DNA of 64,000 bases from UBA937 sp031549725 (lineage in GTDB: Bacteria; Spirochaetota; Spirochaetia; Treponematales; Breznakiellaceae): assembly GCA_031549725.1 (NCBI GenBank), contig JAVBPH010000012.1, positions 109,414 through 173,413 of the forward strand. The letters are read 5' to 3'. Shown one piece after another: positions 35,598-44,513 of the stretch; position 1 is the first letter of the stretch; each line of letters opens with the position of its first letter. The notes under the pieces are model-generated. The model had not been told where the DNA came from and did not search any database. It saw only the letters and a program-made list of their open reading frames with translations. A program made the position numbers and the translations under genes.

Positions 35598-36911
35598 TTG
35601 ACGATTCAGGAACAGTACCAGTCTAAAAAATGCACCCCCGAGGAAGCTGTTTCGCGCATCAAGGATCATAATTCGGTTTTTACCTGCAGCGAACCGGTTT
35701 TGTTGTTTGAAGCTCTTTTTAATCAACGGAATAATTATTCGGATGTGCGCATCATTACCATGTTGGGGTTTTCAGGCCGCCCGGTGATACAGAACACGCT
35801 CCTCTCCCTGGAAGCTGAAGGGCATTTTTCCCTTGCATCCAGTACCATCGGCAAGGGCATGCAGATAGCGATGGCCCAGGGAAGGAACATTGATCATCTG
35901 GTAACCCATTTCAGCAATATCGAAGAAATGGTGACCCAACAGATGAAACCTGGGTATGTCCTTGTCCACGCATCGCCTATGGATAAAGAAGGTTATTTCT
36001 CTATGGGCGTTGTACCCGGTGCTGCCAGGGCCGCAATTGACGCCGGTGCCAGGGTCATCATGCAGGTTAACCGCAATATGCCGGTTCTGAATACGGATTA
36101 CAACCGCGTCCATATCAGCAAGGTGGAAGCCCTTTGCGAAGGTGATACGGAGATGCAGGAAGTCCCGGATAAGCCGCCTTCGGAAATGGAAAAAATAATT
36201 GCCGGTAAGATTATTGACCGGATACCCGACGGATCGGTAATACAACTCGGTGTCGGAGGCGTCCCCCTTGCGGTGGGGCTTTTCCTTGAAAACCATAAGG
36301 ACCTGGGGCTCCATACAGAAGTCTTTACCAATGCCATGAAAATTCTCATGGAAAAAGGCGTTATCAATAATTCCCGGAAGAACCTGTACAAGGGAATTTC
36401 CATTGCCGGGTTTGTACAGGGGACAAAAGAGACCTACGATTTTGTAAACAACAACAAAAATATACTTTTCCGCAAACTCGCCTGGGTAAACGATCCGGAC
36501 ACAATTGCCCAGGTGGACAATATCGTATCCATCAACGGATGCCTGGCGGTGGATCTCAGGGCCCAGGTTTGTTCCGAATGCCTCGGTACCAGCACTTCCG
36601 CAGGCATAGGCGGACAGTTCGATTTTGTCCGGGGCGCCCGTAAAGCCAAAAACGGAAAATCCTTTATCGTTATGCGCTCTCTTGTCGAAAAAGACGACGG
36701 GACCAGGATTTCCAAAATATCCCTTACCCTGCCCGGGGGTTCCATTGTTTCCACCCCCAGGAATGACGTTATGTATATTGCCACCGAATACGGCGTTGCG
36801 GAACTGATTAACCGGACGGCAAGGGAAAAAGCCCTGGCCCTTATATCGGTAGCCCATCCGGACTTCCGGGAAGAACTTAGCAGGCAGGCCCGGAATGTCG
36901 GTCTGATATAA
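35598..36911 (+). CDS. Acyl-CoA:carboxylate CoA-transferase, 4-hydroxybutyrate CoA-transferase family, TTG start
   Basis: 437 residues starting at TTG 35598 with AAGGAG upstream; no ATG is suitably placed. Family I CoA-transferase/acetyl-CoA hydrolase fold. GVGGVP (near 218-223) and GIGGQFDFVRGA (near 337) are typical, and Glu241 in LHTEVF lines up with the catalytic glutamate of 4-hydroxybutyrate CoA-transferase, from memory of that family. No acyl-CoA ligase is in the window, so this enzyme is the best candidate to activate the substrate acid by CoA exchange, or to recover acetate and energy at the end. Confidence 0.87.
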   Translation: MTIQEQYQSKKCTPEEAVSRIKDHNSVFTCSEPVLLFEALFNQRNNYSDVRIITMLGFSGRPVIQNTLLSLEAEGHFSLASSTIGKGMQIAMAQGRNIDHLVTHFSNIEEMVTQQMKPGYVLVHASPMDKEGYFSMGVVPGAARAAIDAGARVIMQVNRNMPVLNTDYNRVHISKVEALCEGDTEMQEVPDKPPSEMEKIIAGKIIDRIPDGSVIQLGVGGVPLAVGLFLENHKDLGLHTEVFTNAMKILMEKGVINNSRKNLYKGISIAGFVQGTKETYDFVNNNKNILFRKLAWVNDPDTIAQVDNIVSINGCLAVDLRAQVCSECLGTSTSAGIGGQFDFVRGARKAKNGKSFIVMRSLVEKDDGTRISKISLTLPGGSIVSTPRNDVMYIATEYGVAELINRTAREKALALISVAHPDFREELSRQARNVGLI

Positions 36912-37307
36912 TCAGAGAGGAAATCACCTCCATTCTTTTCTGACGGCGTTTTGGGATGTAACTGCAGCGAAAAATGATCAGCGCCGCCCTGAAGGCGGAC
37001 CTGCCCCGGGAGATACATTGATCCAGCCTCTGCGGGGTCTTAATTTATCCCCGGATTGGCTGGACCAGGGCGTACGCATCCGGAATCCAACAATGTTATT
37101 AACGACATAAAAATCATTGAAAAAAATACGAAAACCGGTTTCCGTTGGCAAGTTACCGGATCGATTCCACCTCCCATGGTCTGGCACGATGGACCGGAAG
37201 ATTTGGTAAGGAGGAACGTATGGGAAATACGAATCTTATCATGAAGTTTCTTATAGAAGATAAATGACAACTTTTAAAAAAATATCCGGCGCAAATGGAG
37301 ACATACA
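36912..37307. other. Intergenic region before the permease gene
   Basis: No recognisable gene. A small hairpin CCGCC/GGCGG lies at 36984-36998. Short ORFs are present (such as 37056-37244) but have no family resemblance or ribosome site. No copy of the tandem 17-mers is seen here. Confidence 0.4.
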
Positions 37308-38729
37308 GTGAAAAACATAATTAACACAATTGTGGCGCCGAAAAACCGGGTAAAAGTTCTCATAAGCCTTCTTATCCCGGCGTTGATGATGCTGATCCGG
37401 CCCATCAATATGACTCTAGGTCAATCCGCCGTACTCGGGGGCTTGTTCCTCATTATTATCTGGCGGGGAACCGGATGGGTACATAAGGATGCGGCGTCCA
37501 CGGCGCTGCTGCTGATTTTTCTGGTCTTCGGGAATGTGCCGGCGTCCCAGGTTTTCAACTTTCCCCTGTCGGAAAATCTGATTATGATCATCGCCGCATA
37601 TCTTCTTTCGGCGGGTATAGTCAATTCAGGAATTGCGAAAAAGTTTTCCGGGTTCTGCATAAGAAGATTCTGCCGCAGGGGCCGTCACCTGGCGGTACTT
37701 TCCTTTATTCTTTCGGCATTACTGATTTTTATTATTCCCCAGCCTTTCCCAAGGGTAGTCCTGATGGCGGCAATTTATATGGAATTTCTGGAAAATTTTC
37801 AAATGACCGGGAACGAAAAATCCGTACTGCTTTTCAGTATTTTTGCCGCGACGACGGTTACATCCCTGCTTTTTTTAAACGGTGATGTCACCGCCAATTA
37901 TGCGGCCCTGGGATTTGCAGGCGTCGGTCTTTCATACACGGAATATATAAAGTACATGCTTCTTCCCACGGTTATTGCGTCGGTGCTGGTGCTGATAATC
38001 TTTTGTATTACCTTCCGTAAGGAACTTGGTTTTTCTTTTGTCAAGGCAGAAGGTGGTGCAGATTCGGACACATCCGGCGTCACGGACTCCTCCGGAAAAT
38101 CATCCGCCCCTGGACTGGACAAACAGGGGATAAAGGCCCTGGTGATTATGGTCGTCATGATAATAATGTGGCTTCTTGAACCGGTACACCATATCAGCGC
38201 CGCAAAGGTTGCGGCTGCCGGGGTTATCCTCATGTTTCTTCTCAAAGTGGCAGGCTTTAGGGATCTTAAATCTATAAATATAAGTCTTATTTGGTTTCTT
38301 ACCGCAGAGTTTGCTGTAGGCAGGACCCTTATAGGCAGCGGCGTTGCAGAAAAAATTAAGGACGCCATATTACCCTTGCTTCCGGCAATGGAAAGTTTCT
38401 GGTTTCTTCCTGTAATTTTGCTTATTATCATGCTGCTTCATATGATTATGGGAAGTCTTATGACGGCACTTTCCTTTGGAATCCCTTTGGTTATTGTATT
38501 GACCGACGGGTATTGGCTGAGCGAATTTACGGCACTGCTGGTTCTTGCTGTCACAGCTTTCCATTATGTGATGCCTTTCCATCATGTTACGGTGATGATT
38601 GGATATGGAAGCGGATACTATGAAAACCGGCACACCCTCAAATTTGGCATTCTTCTTACTCCCCTGGTGATGTTACTGGTGATTTTTTGTTATTTACCCT
38701 GGTGGAAGTTGATGGGTATTGCACCCTAA
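37308..38729 (+). CDS. SLC13/DASS-type carboxylate permease, GTG start
   Basis: 473 residues from GTG 37308 (TGGAG upstream). About twelve hydrophobic spans, with a long hydrophilic Ser/Asp-rich loop near residues 245-275. The general layout, with two related halves and the charged central loop, resembles divalent anion:sodium symporters and related citrate/dicarboxylate permeases. The family-defining motif is not clear enough for a firm substrate call. It may import a related acid or export a waste acid of the pathway. Last gene of the island. Confidence 0.7.
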   Translation: MKNIINTIVAPKNRVKVLISLLIPALMMLIRPINMTLGQSAVLGGLFLIIIWRGTGWVHKDAASTALLLIFLVFGNVPASQVFNFPLSENLIMIIAAYLLSAGIVNSGIAKKFSGFCIRRFCRRGRHLAVLSFILSALLIFIIPQPFPRVVLMAAIYMEFLENFQMTGNEKSVLLFSIFAATTVTSLLFLNGDVTANYAALGFAGVGLSYTEYIKYMLLPTVIASVLVLIIFCITFRKELGFSFVKAEGGADSDTSGVTDSSGKSSAPGLDKQGIKALVIMVVMIIMWLLEPVHHISAAKVAAAGVILMFLLKVAGFRDLKSINISLIWFLTAEFAVGRTLIGSGVAEKIKDAILPLLPAMESFWFLPVILLIIMLLHMIMGSLMTALSFGIPLVIVLTDGYWLSEFTALLVLAVTAFHYVMPFHHVTVMIGYGSGYYENRHTLKFGILLTPLVMLLVIFCYLPWWKLMGIAP

Positions 38730-38931
38730 ACTGACCGCCAAGCAGGGTATTGTAACTGTTCAAAGTGAGGGCGGCAAAATCCTGGGTGATAATTTGATTG
38801 AAACGAACAGGGAAGAATATACGGTATCCCCCAGGAAAGAATTAAACACAACAGCAGATCAAGATTTGTCGGTTACGAGGTCTGGGATAGTGCCGAATTA
38901 AATTAATATGCGGGCACTAATATGTTTAAAA

Positions 38932-38986
38932 GAGGGGCTTCTTCAAAATCCGCCGGACCGCAGGGTCCATAATTTGAAAAAGACTC
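38932..38986. repeat. Short relative of the three-hairpin element
   Basis: GGGGCTTCTTCAAAAT and AATTTGAAAAAGACTC form the arms, similar to the GGCTTTTTCAAAAT ends of the elements at 53298, 60312 and 63860. A GGACC/GGGTCC stem lies inside. The CCTTAGATGTA core is absent. Confidence 0.45.
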
Positions 38987-39094
38987 ATGTAATTATATAT
39001 TTATACAATTTCTTAAAAAATGTTAGTATGTTATAGTATAATAAAATATTCGAATGCATTTCCGCAAAACTGGGTTTACGGAAATTTTACTTAT

Positions 39095-39198
39095 GGAGAA
39101 ATTTTTATTTATTTATCCTATAACGAAATAAAAAAGTTTCTCCCTATACATTTAAGGAAAACATCTAAAAACTGAAGCTTTTGGATGTTCCCTTATGA
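39095..39198 (-). repeat. Two-hairpin repeat with CCTTAAATGTA core, peroxiredoxin leader copy
   Basis: Nearly identical to 9765-9869. GGAGAAA/TTTCTCC hairpin, then TACATTTAAGG (39147-39157), then a hairpin (39156-39192) and GTTCCCTTATGA. The ATG inside this tail (39195) is part of the repeat, not the gene start. Confidence 0.65.
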
Positions 39199-39212
39199 AA
39201 AAGGAGGATGTT

Positions 39213-39671
39213 ATGTTAAATCCCGGTGATAAAATGCCTAAATTCATCCTGCCTGACCAAAACGGAGAAATAGTAAAATCTTCCAAGTTCCATGGGAAAC
39301 CCCTGGTGGTTTACTTTTATTACAGGAATTATACCCCGGGGTGTACCACCGAAGCCTGTTCTTTCAGGGACAGCTATGAGCTTTTTAAAAAGCGGGGAAT
39401 ACCCGTAATCGGTATAAGCACCGATCCTATTGCGTCCCATAAAAGATTTGCGGACAGCAATAACCTTTCATTTATCCTGTTGTCGGATCCTGAAAAAAAG
39501 GTTATCAAGGCCTTTGGCGCATGGAGGGAAAAAAAGACTTTTGGATTGACCCGGGAAGGGATTATCCGGTCAACTTTTATCATAGATGCGGAAGGAAAAA
39601 TAAAAAAAGTTTTTCCCAAGGTAAAACCCAGCGACCATGCAGAGGAGGTCCTGGCTGCCCTGGATGATTAA
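39213..39671 (+). CDS. bcp: Thioredoxin-dependent peroxiredoxin, Bcp/PrxQ type
   Basis: 152 residues from the ATG at 39213, which has AAAGGAGG upstream; the in-frame ATG at 39195 lies in the repeat. Peroxidatic Cys44 and resolving Cys49 are in YTPGCTTEACSF, the atypical two-Cys arrangement of Bcp. The conserved Arg is in the later AWREKKTFG region. It reduces hydrogen peroxide and organic peroxides in the cytoplasm using thioredoxin, a sensible defence for an anaerobe with oxygen-sensitive Fe-S enzymes such as those in the nearby island. Confidence 0.93.
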   Translation: MLNPGDKMPKFILPDQNGEIVKSSKFHGKPLVVYFYYRNYTPGCTTEACSFRDSYELFKKRGIPVIGISTDPIASHKRFADSNNLSFILLSDPEKKVIKAFGAWREKKTFGLTREGIIRSTFIIDAEGKIKKVFPKVKPSDHAEEVLAALDD

Positions 39672-39971
39672 CAGCAGCCAGCAATGTATTGAAAAAAAAA
39701 TTGCCAATTGGTAATATATTGATGGTATAGAAGCAAATATTTCCAATATATTGTAATAATATACTGGCTGAATTGTTTATATATATGTAAATTAGTCATG
39801 TATTGGTTTGCATAAATTTGGTTATTCAAAACATCCTGTGTTTTGAAACTGCTGTAAAATTGAAATCTCTGGGTTTGGGAACCGGATGGTTTTTTCAATT
39901 ATTCCTATTAAACTTCACCGCTTTATATAAGTAATAAATTGAAGTTTTCCCTTGATAAAATGAGAGGTAAT
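39672..39971. other. AT-rich intergenic region before the giant activase gene
   Basis: No gene or strong motif. Several runs of A and T could hold promoters, but none stands out. Confidence 0.4.
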
Positions 39972-42900
39972 ATGCGTTCATTAGGTATCAATATTGGATC
40001 AACCAGTTTGAAAATGGTTCTGGCAGAGGATAAACTGCCCGTTTGGAGTGCTTCCCTTCCCCACGAGGGAGATTTTGGGATGGTGGTCCGGAAGCTGCTG
40101 TCCGAAGGACACATCCCCGGGGGAACACCTACCCTGGTAACCGGGAATGAAGGCCGTTTTATGTTTGATGCGGCCGGAACTTTGGAACCCCTTTGTGTTG
40201 AGGCTGCCCTGAAAGCCCTGGGAATCAAGGCCGATGCGGTGGTATCCATGGGCGGTGAAGACCTGGTGGTATATTCCCTCGATAAAGATGGAAAAATTAT
40301 CAACAATTTCTCCGGGAACAAGTGCGCCTCCGGAACCGGGGAATTCCTTAAACAGCAGCTGGCCCGGATGGATATGACCCTGGCCGATATTGACCGGGTT
40401 CCGGATACCGCCAAGGTCCATTCCCTTTCCACCCGATGTTCCGTATTTATGAAAAGCGATTGTACCCACCGGCTGAATAAACGGGAAGCCACCAAGGATG
40501 ATATCGTTCTTTCTTTATCTGATGTAATGGCTGTTAAGGTCATTGACTTCCTGAAGCGGGCCAGGGTAAGGTCCGGCAGGGTAGTGCTGGTGGGGGGAAT
40601 CACCCTGAACCGCCATATTATCCGGTTTATCCGGGAAAAGGCTCCTCAAATTGAATTTATTATCCCCGAATCTGCCCCGGTTTTTGAAGCCCTGGGCGCT
40701 GCCAACCTGGCGCTGGAATTGGGAACACCCCTTCCCCCGGTGGATAATCTCCTAAAACCGAATGCAATACGGTTTGACACCCTGGGTGCTCTCCGGGATT
40801 GGCAGTCCAAGGTGAAAACCTTTGATAAGCCCGAAGGAAAGGTCCAGTCAGGCCGCAAATATATCCTGGGGGTGGACGGCGGTTCCACCACCACCAAGGC
40901 ATGTCTCGTAGATATGGAAACCGATGAAGTTGTGGCCAGCCACTACGGCAGAACCCACGGCGATCCCGTCAAAGCCCTGAAGGAATGCCTTAAAATCATC
41001 CAGGATAAAGTAAAGGCAGATACGGGGAGTACCAAGGTTGATATCCGGCTGGTATCCACCACCGGGTCCTCCAGGGAAATCCTGGGGGTCTTCCTGGAAA
41101 CCCCCGGCGTCTATAATGAAATTATTGCCCACTCCGTAGGAACCACCTATTTTGATCCTGATGTGGAAACCATCTTCGAAATCGGCGGCCAGGATGCCAA
41201 GTATGTTCTTCTTAAGAACGGGGTCCCCATCGATTATGCCATGAACGAAGCCTGCTCCGCAGGAACCGGTTCCTTCCTGGAAGAGTCCGCTTCGGGTGAC
41301 CTTTCCATCCACAGCGCCAGGGACATTGGTCCCATCGCGCTGAGGGCGGATGCTCCCCTTAAATTCGGCGAACACTGTTCCGCCTTTATCAATTCGGATA
41401 TCCGCAAGGCCGTCCAGCAGGGCGCCACAAAAGAAAATATCACCGCGGGAATTGTCTGTTCCATCGTGGCCAACTACCTGAACCGGGTAGTTGGAAACCG
41501 GACCATCGGCGGAAAGGTTTTCCTTCAGGGCGGTGTAGCCAAGAACGTGGCGGTACCCCTGGCCTTTGCCATGATGCTGGACAAGGAAATCCTGGTTCCT
41601 CCCTCACCGGAACTGATGGGCTGCTTTGGTGTGGCCCTTCTGGCAAAACGCAAGCAGGCCGATGGGCTGCTTGCGGAAAAAACCGTGGATATCGATGATC
41701 TGCTGGTCCGGGAAATCGGGTATGAACGGGTGTTCACCTGCCAGTCCTGTGACAACTATTGTCCTATCCAGGTCCTCAATGTAAACGGCACCAAGTATAT
41801 GTTCGGCGGTCGGTGCAACAAATACACCAATATGCGCAAGTCCGTTAAGGATGTGCCCGTCTTTGATTACGTTGAAAAACGGCAGAAGATGCTCTTTGAA
41901 GAGTTTGCGGCTCCCGTATCGGAATTTAAGGCCAAGAGAAATTATACCGTGGGTATCCCCAGGGCATTCTCTACCCATACATTGTATCCTCTGTATTCCT
42001 GGTTCTTCCATGAACTGGGAATTAAAACGGTGCTTTCCACCGAGGTTGCCCATGACGGTGTAGCCCGGGCGGAAAGTACCTATTGTTTCCCCGCGGAAAT
42101 TGCCCATGGGGCAGTGCAGGATTGTCTGGATAAGGGGGTGGATTATGTTCTGCTTCCCCATTTCAGGGACATGCCTTCCTATGAGGAAGAGGTGCATGCC
42201 AACTTCTGTCCTATTACCCAGGCGCTGCCCTATTACATCAAGAAGGCTTTCCCCGATATTGATGAAAAACGATTCCTGCCGCTGGTGGTCAGTTTCAAGT
42301 TCGGCGAAAAGAAAGCCCTGGAGCTGTTTAACGTGATGACCTCCCTGCTTGAGATTGGTGAAGACGAAACCAGGGCCGCCTTTGAGAAGGCCATGGCTAA
42401 GCAGGAGGAGTACCGCCAGGCTGTCCGGAAAATGGGAATTGAAGCCCTGGAAGAAGCCCGAAGGGCGGACCGTCCGGTAATCGCTATCCTGGGCCGGCCC
42501 TACAACGCGTTTACCCCGGAAGCCAACATGGGAATTCCCCGGAAGTTTACCACCCGGGGCTACTCCATTGTGCCCTTTGATATACTTCCCTTTGAGGATC
42601 AGAAGATCTTCTCAAATATGTACTGGTACTATGGTCAGCAGGATATGAAGGCGGCGAATCTTCTCAAAAACGAAGACAACATCTATATTACCTTTATTAC
42701 CAACTTCTCCTGCGCTCCGGACTCGTTTATCCTCCATTATCTCAAGTGGACCATGGGACAGAAACCCTTCCTGGTTCTGGAACTGGATTCCCACTCCGCC
42801 GACGCCGGGGTGGACACCCGGGTTGAGGCGTTCCTGGATATCATTGACGGGTACCGGGCAAAGAAATCCGACATTGAAGCCGAGCGCTATGATAATGGCT

Positions 42901-44363
42901 GGGAATTCGTCAACGGCGGTTCGGATAATCTGTACCTTCATAACCATAAAACCAATGAGGATGTGGCTATCCGCAATAACAAGCGGGTAAAAATCCTCCT
43001 GTCCAACATGGGGGCCATCTCCACCGAATACATGGGCGCTGCGGTCCGCAGTCTCGGTATTAATGCGGAGTCCCTGCCGGTGGCTACCAATAAGACCATC
43101 CAGGTCGCCCGGGCCCACGCATCCGGGAAGGAATGCGTTCCCAGCCATTTGGTTCTGGGAAGCGCCCTCCAGTTCTTTGCCAGCGATAAGTACCGGAAGG
43201 ATGAACTGTACATGCTCTTCGTGCCTATCACCACCGGGCCCTGCCGGACAGGCCAGTACTTTGTGTTTTATGAAAATCTCTTTAAGGACCTGCGGCTGGA
43301 AAATGTGGTGGTCTTTATCCTTTCCGCGGACAATTCCTATACGGAACTGGGTCCCAACTTTGCCAAGGAAATGTGGAAAGGTCTGGTCATCTCGGATTAC
43401 CTCAAGGATATCCAGACATCCCTGAAGGCGGTGGCGGAAAATCCCGTCGAAGCTGTAAAGACCTTTGACAAATCCTGGCGGCCGGTGATGCATGCGGTGG
43501 AACACAATCCCAGGGACATCTGGAAGGAGCTGAAAAAAGTTGCGGAGGATGTAAAGAAAATCCCCCTGAAACGCAGGGTGGCGGATTGCCCCAGGGTTCT
43601 GGTGGTGGGCGAAATTTATGTCCGCCGGGACGACTTTGCCGTGGGTGAACTCACGGACCTTATGAGCGAACGGGGAATTGTGGTAAAAGTTTCGGGAATT
43701 GCCGAATGGATTCATTACCTGGACTTTGTCCGGGAATACGCCCTGAAAAAACTGATCAAACTTGAAAAACCCGCCAAGCGGCTTTTCTCGAAACCCTACC
43801 GGGATCTGAAAAAGCTCGAAATCGAAGAATGGTGGAAACATTCAATAGAGAAAAAGGTAATCTCCATCCTGAAGCCTACCGGGCTGGTTCCGGAAACACC
43901 CCATGATATGCATGAAATCATGAAGACCTGTCAGGAAAACTTTGTTAACCTGGAACTTAACTCGGAAATCGCCGTATCCAGCGGTGTGGCCGCCACGGCT
44001 ATGGAACATGGATACTCAGGGATCGTGAATATATCGCCCTTCGCCTGTCTCATTGGACGGGTTATTGAAGGGCTCTTCACCCCCTGGGCCAGGGAACGGA
44101 ACTATCCTATTCTTTCAGTGGAGGTTGACGGAAACCTGCTGCCTCCCAATATTGTGAATAAGCTTAATATTTTTATGGTTAATGTTCTCCGCTTCAGGGG
44201 CGGCAATGATCTTTCAAGTCTCATTGACCAGGCGGGGGGCGGAAGTACCTCAAGGACTACCAATTCCATGGCCCAGGGGGAAGAACCTAAAGAAAATAAA
44301 CGGGAGCTGGTTGGTGCAGCCTCCGGTTGTTCCGACTGCAGCGGCTGCAGTGGATGTAATTAG
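39972..44363 (+). CDS. Giant fused acyl-CoA dehydratase activase/dehydratase-like protein
   Basis: 1463 residues from the ATG at 39972 (GAGAGG upstream). Two ASKHA ATPase domains in tandem: the first begins LGINIGSTSLK (residues about 4-14) with KCASGTGEF, and the second begins GVDGGSTTTK (about 298) with EACSAGTGSF. A Cys-rich linker follows (CQSCDNYCPIQVL, about 587). Next is a domain with GIPRAFSTHTLYPLYSWFF and GRPYNAFTPEANMGIPRKF, related to HgdA/HgdB-type dehydratase subunits, extending to the end. The last 12 residues are GCSDCSGCSGCN. Such fusions are widespread in clostridia and spirochaetes, but their reaction is not settled. The protein may combine electron activation and catalysis in one chain. 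It stands alone, just outside the regulated island. Confidence 0.85.
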   Translation: MRSLGINIGSTSLKMVLAEDKLPVWSASLPHEGDFGMVVRKLLSEGHIPGGTPTLVTGNEGRFMFDAAGTLEPLCVEAALKALGIKADAVVSMGGEDLVVYSLDKDGKIINNFSGNKCASGTGEFLKQQLARMDMTLADIDRVPDTAKVHSLSTRCSVFMKSDCTHRLNKREATKDDIVLSLSDVMAVKVIDFLKRARVRSGRVVLVGGITLNRHIIRFIREKAPQIEFIIPESAPVFEALGAANLALELGTPLPPVDNLLKPNAIRFDTLGALRDWQSKVKTFDKPEGKVQSGRKYILGVDGGSTTTKACLVDMETDEVVASHYGRTHGDPVKALKECLKIIQDKVKADTGSTKVDIRLVSTTGSSREILGVFLETPGVYNEIIAHSVGTTYFDPDVETIFEIGGQDAKYVLLKNGVPIDYAMNEACSAGTGSFLEESASGDLSIHSARDIGPIALRADAPLKFGEHCSAFINSDIRKAVQQGATKENITAGIVCSIVANYLNRVVGNRTIGGKVFLQGGVAKNVAVPLAFAMMLDKEILVPPSPELMGCFGVALLAKRKQADGLLAEKTVDIDDLLVREIGYERVFTCQSCDNYCPIQVLNVNGTKYMFGGRCNKYTNMRKSVKDVPVFDYVEKRQKMLFEEFAAPVSEFKAKRNYTVGIPRAFSTHTLYPLYSWFFHELGIKTVLSTEVAHDGVARAESTYCFPAEIAHGAVQDCLDKGVDYVLLPHFRDMPSYEEEVHANFCPITQALPYYIKKAFPDIDEKRFLPLVVSFKFGEKKALELFNVMTSLLEIGEDETRAAFEKAMAKQEEYRQAVRKMGIEALEEARRADRPVIAILGRPYNAFTPEANMGIPRKFTTRGYSIVPFDILPFEDQKIFSNMYWYYGQQDMKAANLLKNEDNIYITFITNFSCAPDSFILHYLKWTMGQKPFLVLELDSHSADAGVDTRVEAFLDIIDGYRAKKSDIEAERYDNGWEFVNGGSDNLYLHNHKTNEDVAIRNNKRVKILLSNMGAISTEYMGAAVRSLGINAESLPVATNKTIQVARAHASGKECVPSHLVLGSALQFFASDKYRKDELYMLFVPITTGPCRTGQYFVFYENLFKDLRLENVVVFILSADNSYTELGPNFAKEMWKGLVISDYLKDIQTSLKAVAENPVEAVKTFDKSWRPVMHAVEHNPRDIWKELKKVAEDVKKIPLKRRVADCPRVLVVGEIYVRRDDFAVGELTDLMSERGIVVKVSGIAEWIHYLDFVREYALKKLIKLEKPAKRLFSKPYRDLKKLEIEEWWKHSIEKKVISILKPTGLVPETPHDMHEIMKTCQENFVNLELNSEIAVSSGVAATAMEHGYSGIVNISPFACLIGRVIEGLFTPWARERNYPILSVEVDGNLLPPNIVNKLNIFMVNVLRFRGGNDLSSLIDQAGGGSTSRTTNSMAQGEEPKENKRELVGAASGCSDCSGCSGCN

Positions 44364-44427
44364 AGTTGTTTGGAAACCGTTGTTGGTGACAGCTTCAGTT
44401 CCAGGACAACTACCGTTAACAATGCAT

Positions 44428-44453
44428 GTTTTGCAGCCTGTTGGCTGCAAAAC
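44428..44453. repeat. Perfect 11-bp stem hairpin after the giant gene
   Basis: GTTTTGCAGCC (44428-44438), TGTT loop, GGCTGCAAAAC (44443-44453). No T-run follows. The TTTTGCAG core recurs in the hairpin at 28534-28557. Confidence 0.5.
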
Positions 44454-44513
44454 TGCAAGACCTGTTCGATGTCCAACCAGGGTATCGGATAAGTTTATTG
44501 ATTGAACTGATAA

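Larger units (their letters stand above)
38730..39212. other. Intergenic repeats and promoter region before the peroxiredoxin gene
   Basis: No convincing gene. It holds an imperfect hairpin (38932-38986), a TATAAT box at 39037-39042 without a good -35, a stem ATTTCCG/CGGAAAT (39058-39085) and the two-hairpin repeat (39095-39198). Confidence 0.45.

Noticed and set aside
35772..36857. Minus-strand ORF of 361 codons opposite the CoA-transferase gene
   Set aside because: Shadow of the coding strand; no ribosome site or recognisable domain.
37056..37244. Short plus-strand ORF before the permease gene
   Set aside because: No ribosome site, no family match, and it lies in a region without other coding signs.
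38719..38901. 60-codon ORF after the permease gene
   Set aside because: Overlaps the permease stop region, with no ribosome site and no recognisable sequence.
42612..43841. Long minus-strand ORF of 409 codons inside the giant activase gene
   Set aside because: It is the antisense frame of a strongly supported gene. The translation has no family resemblance and is rich in His, Phe and Gly as expected of a shadow frame.
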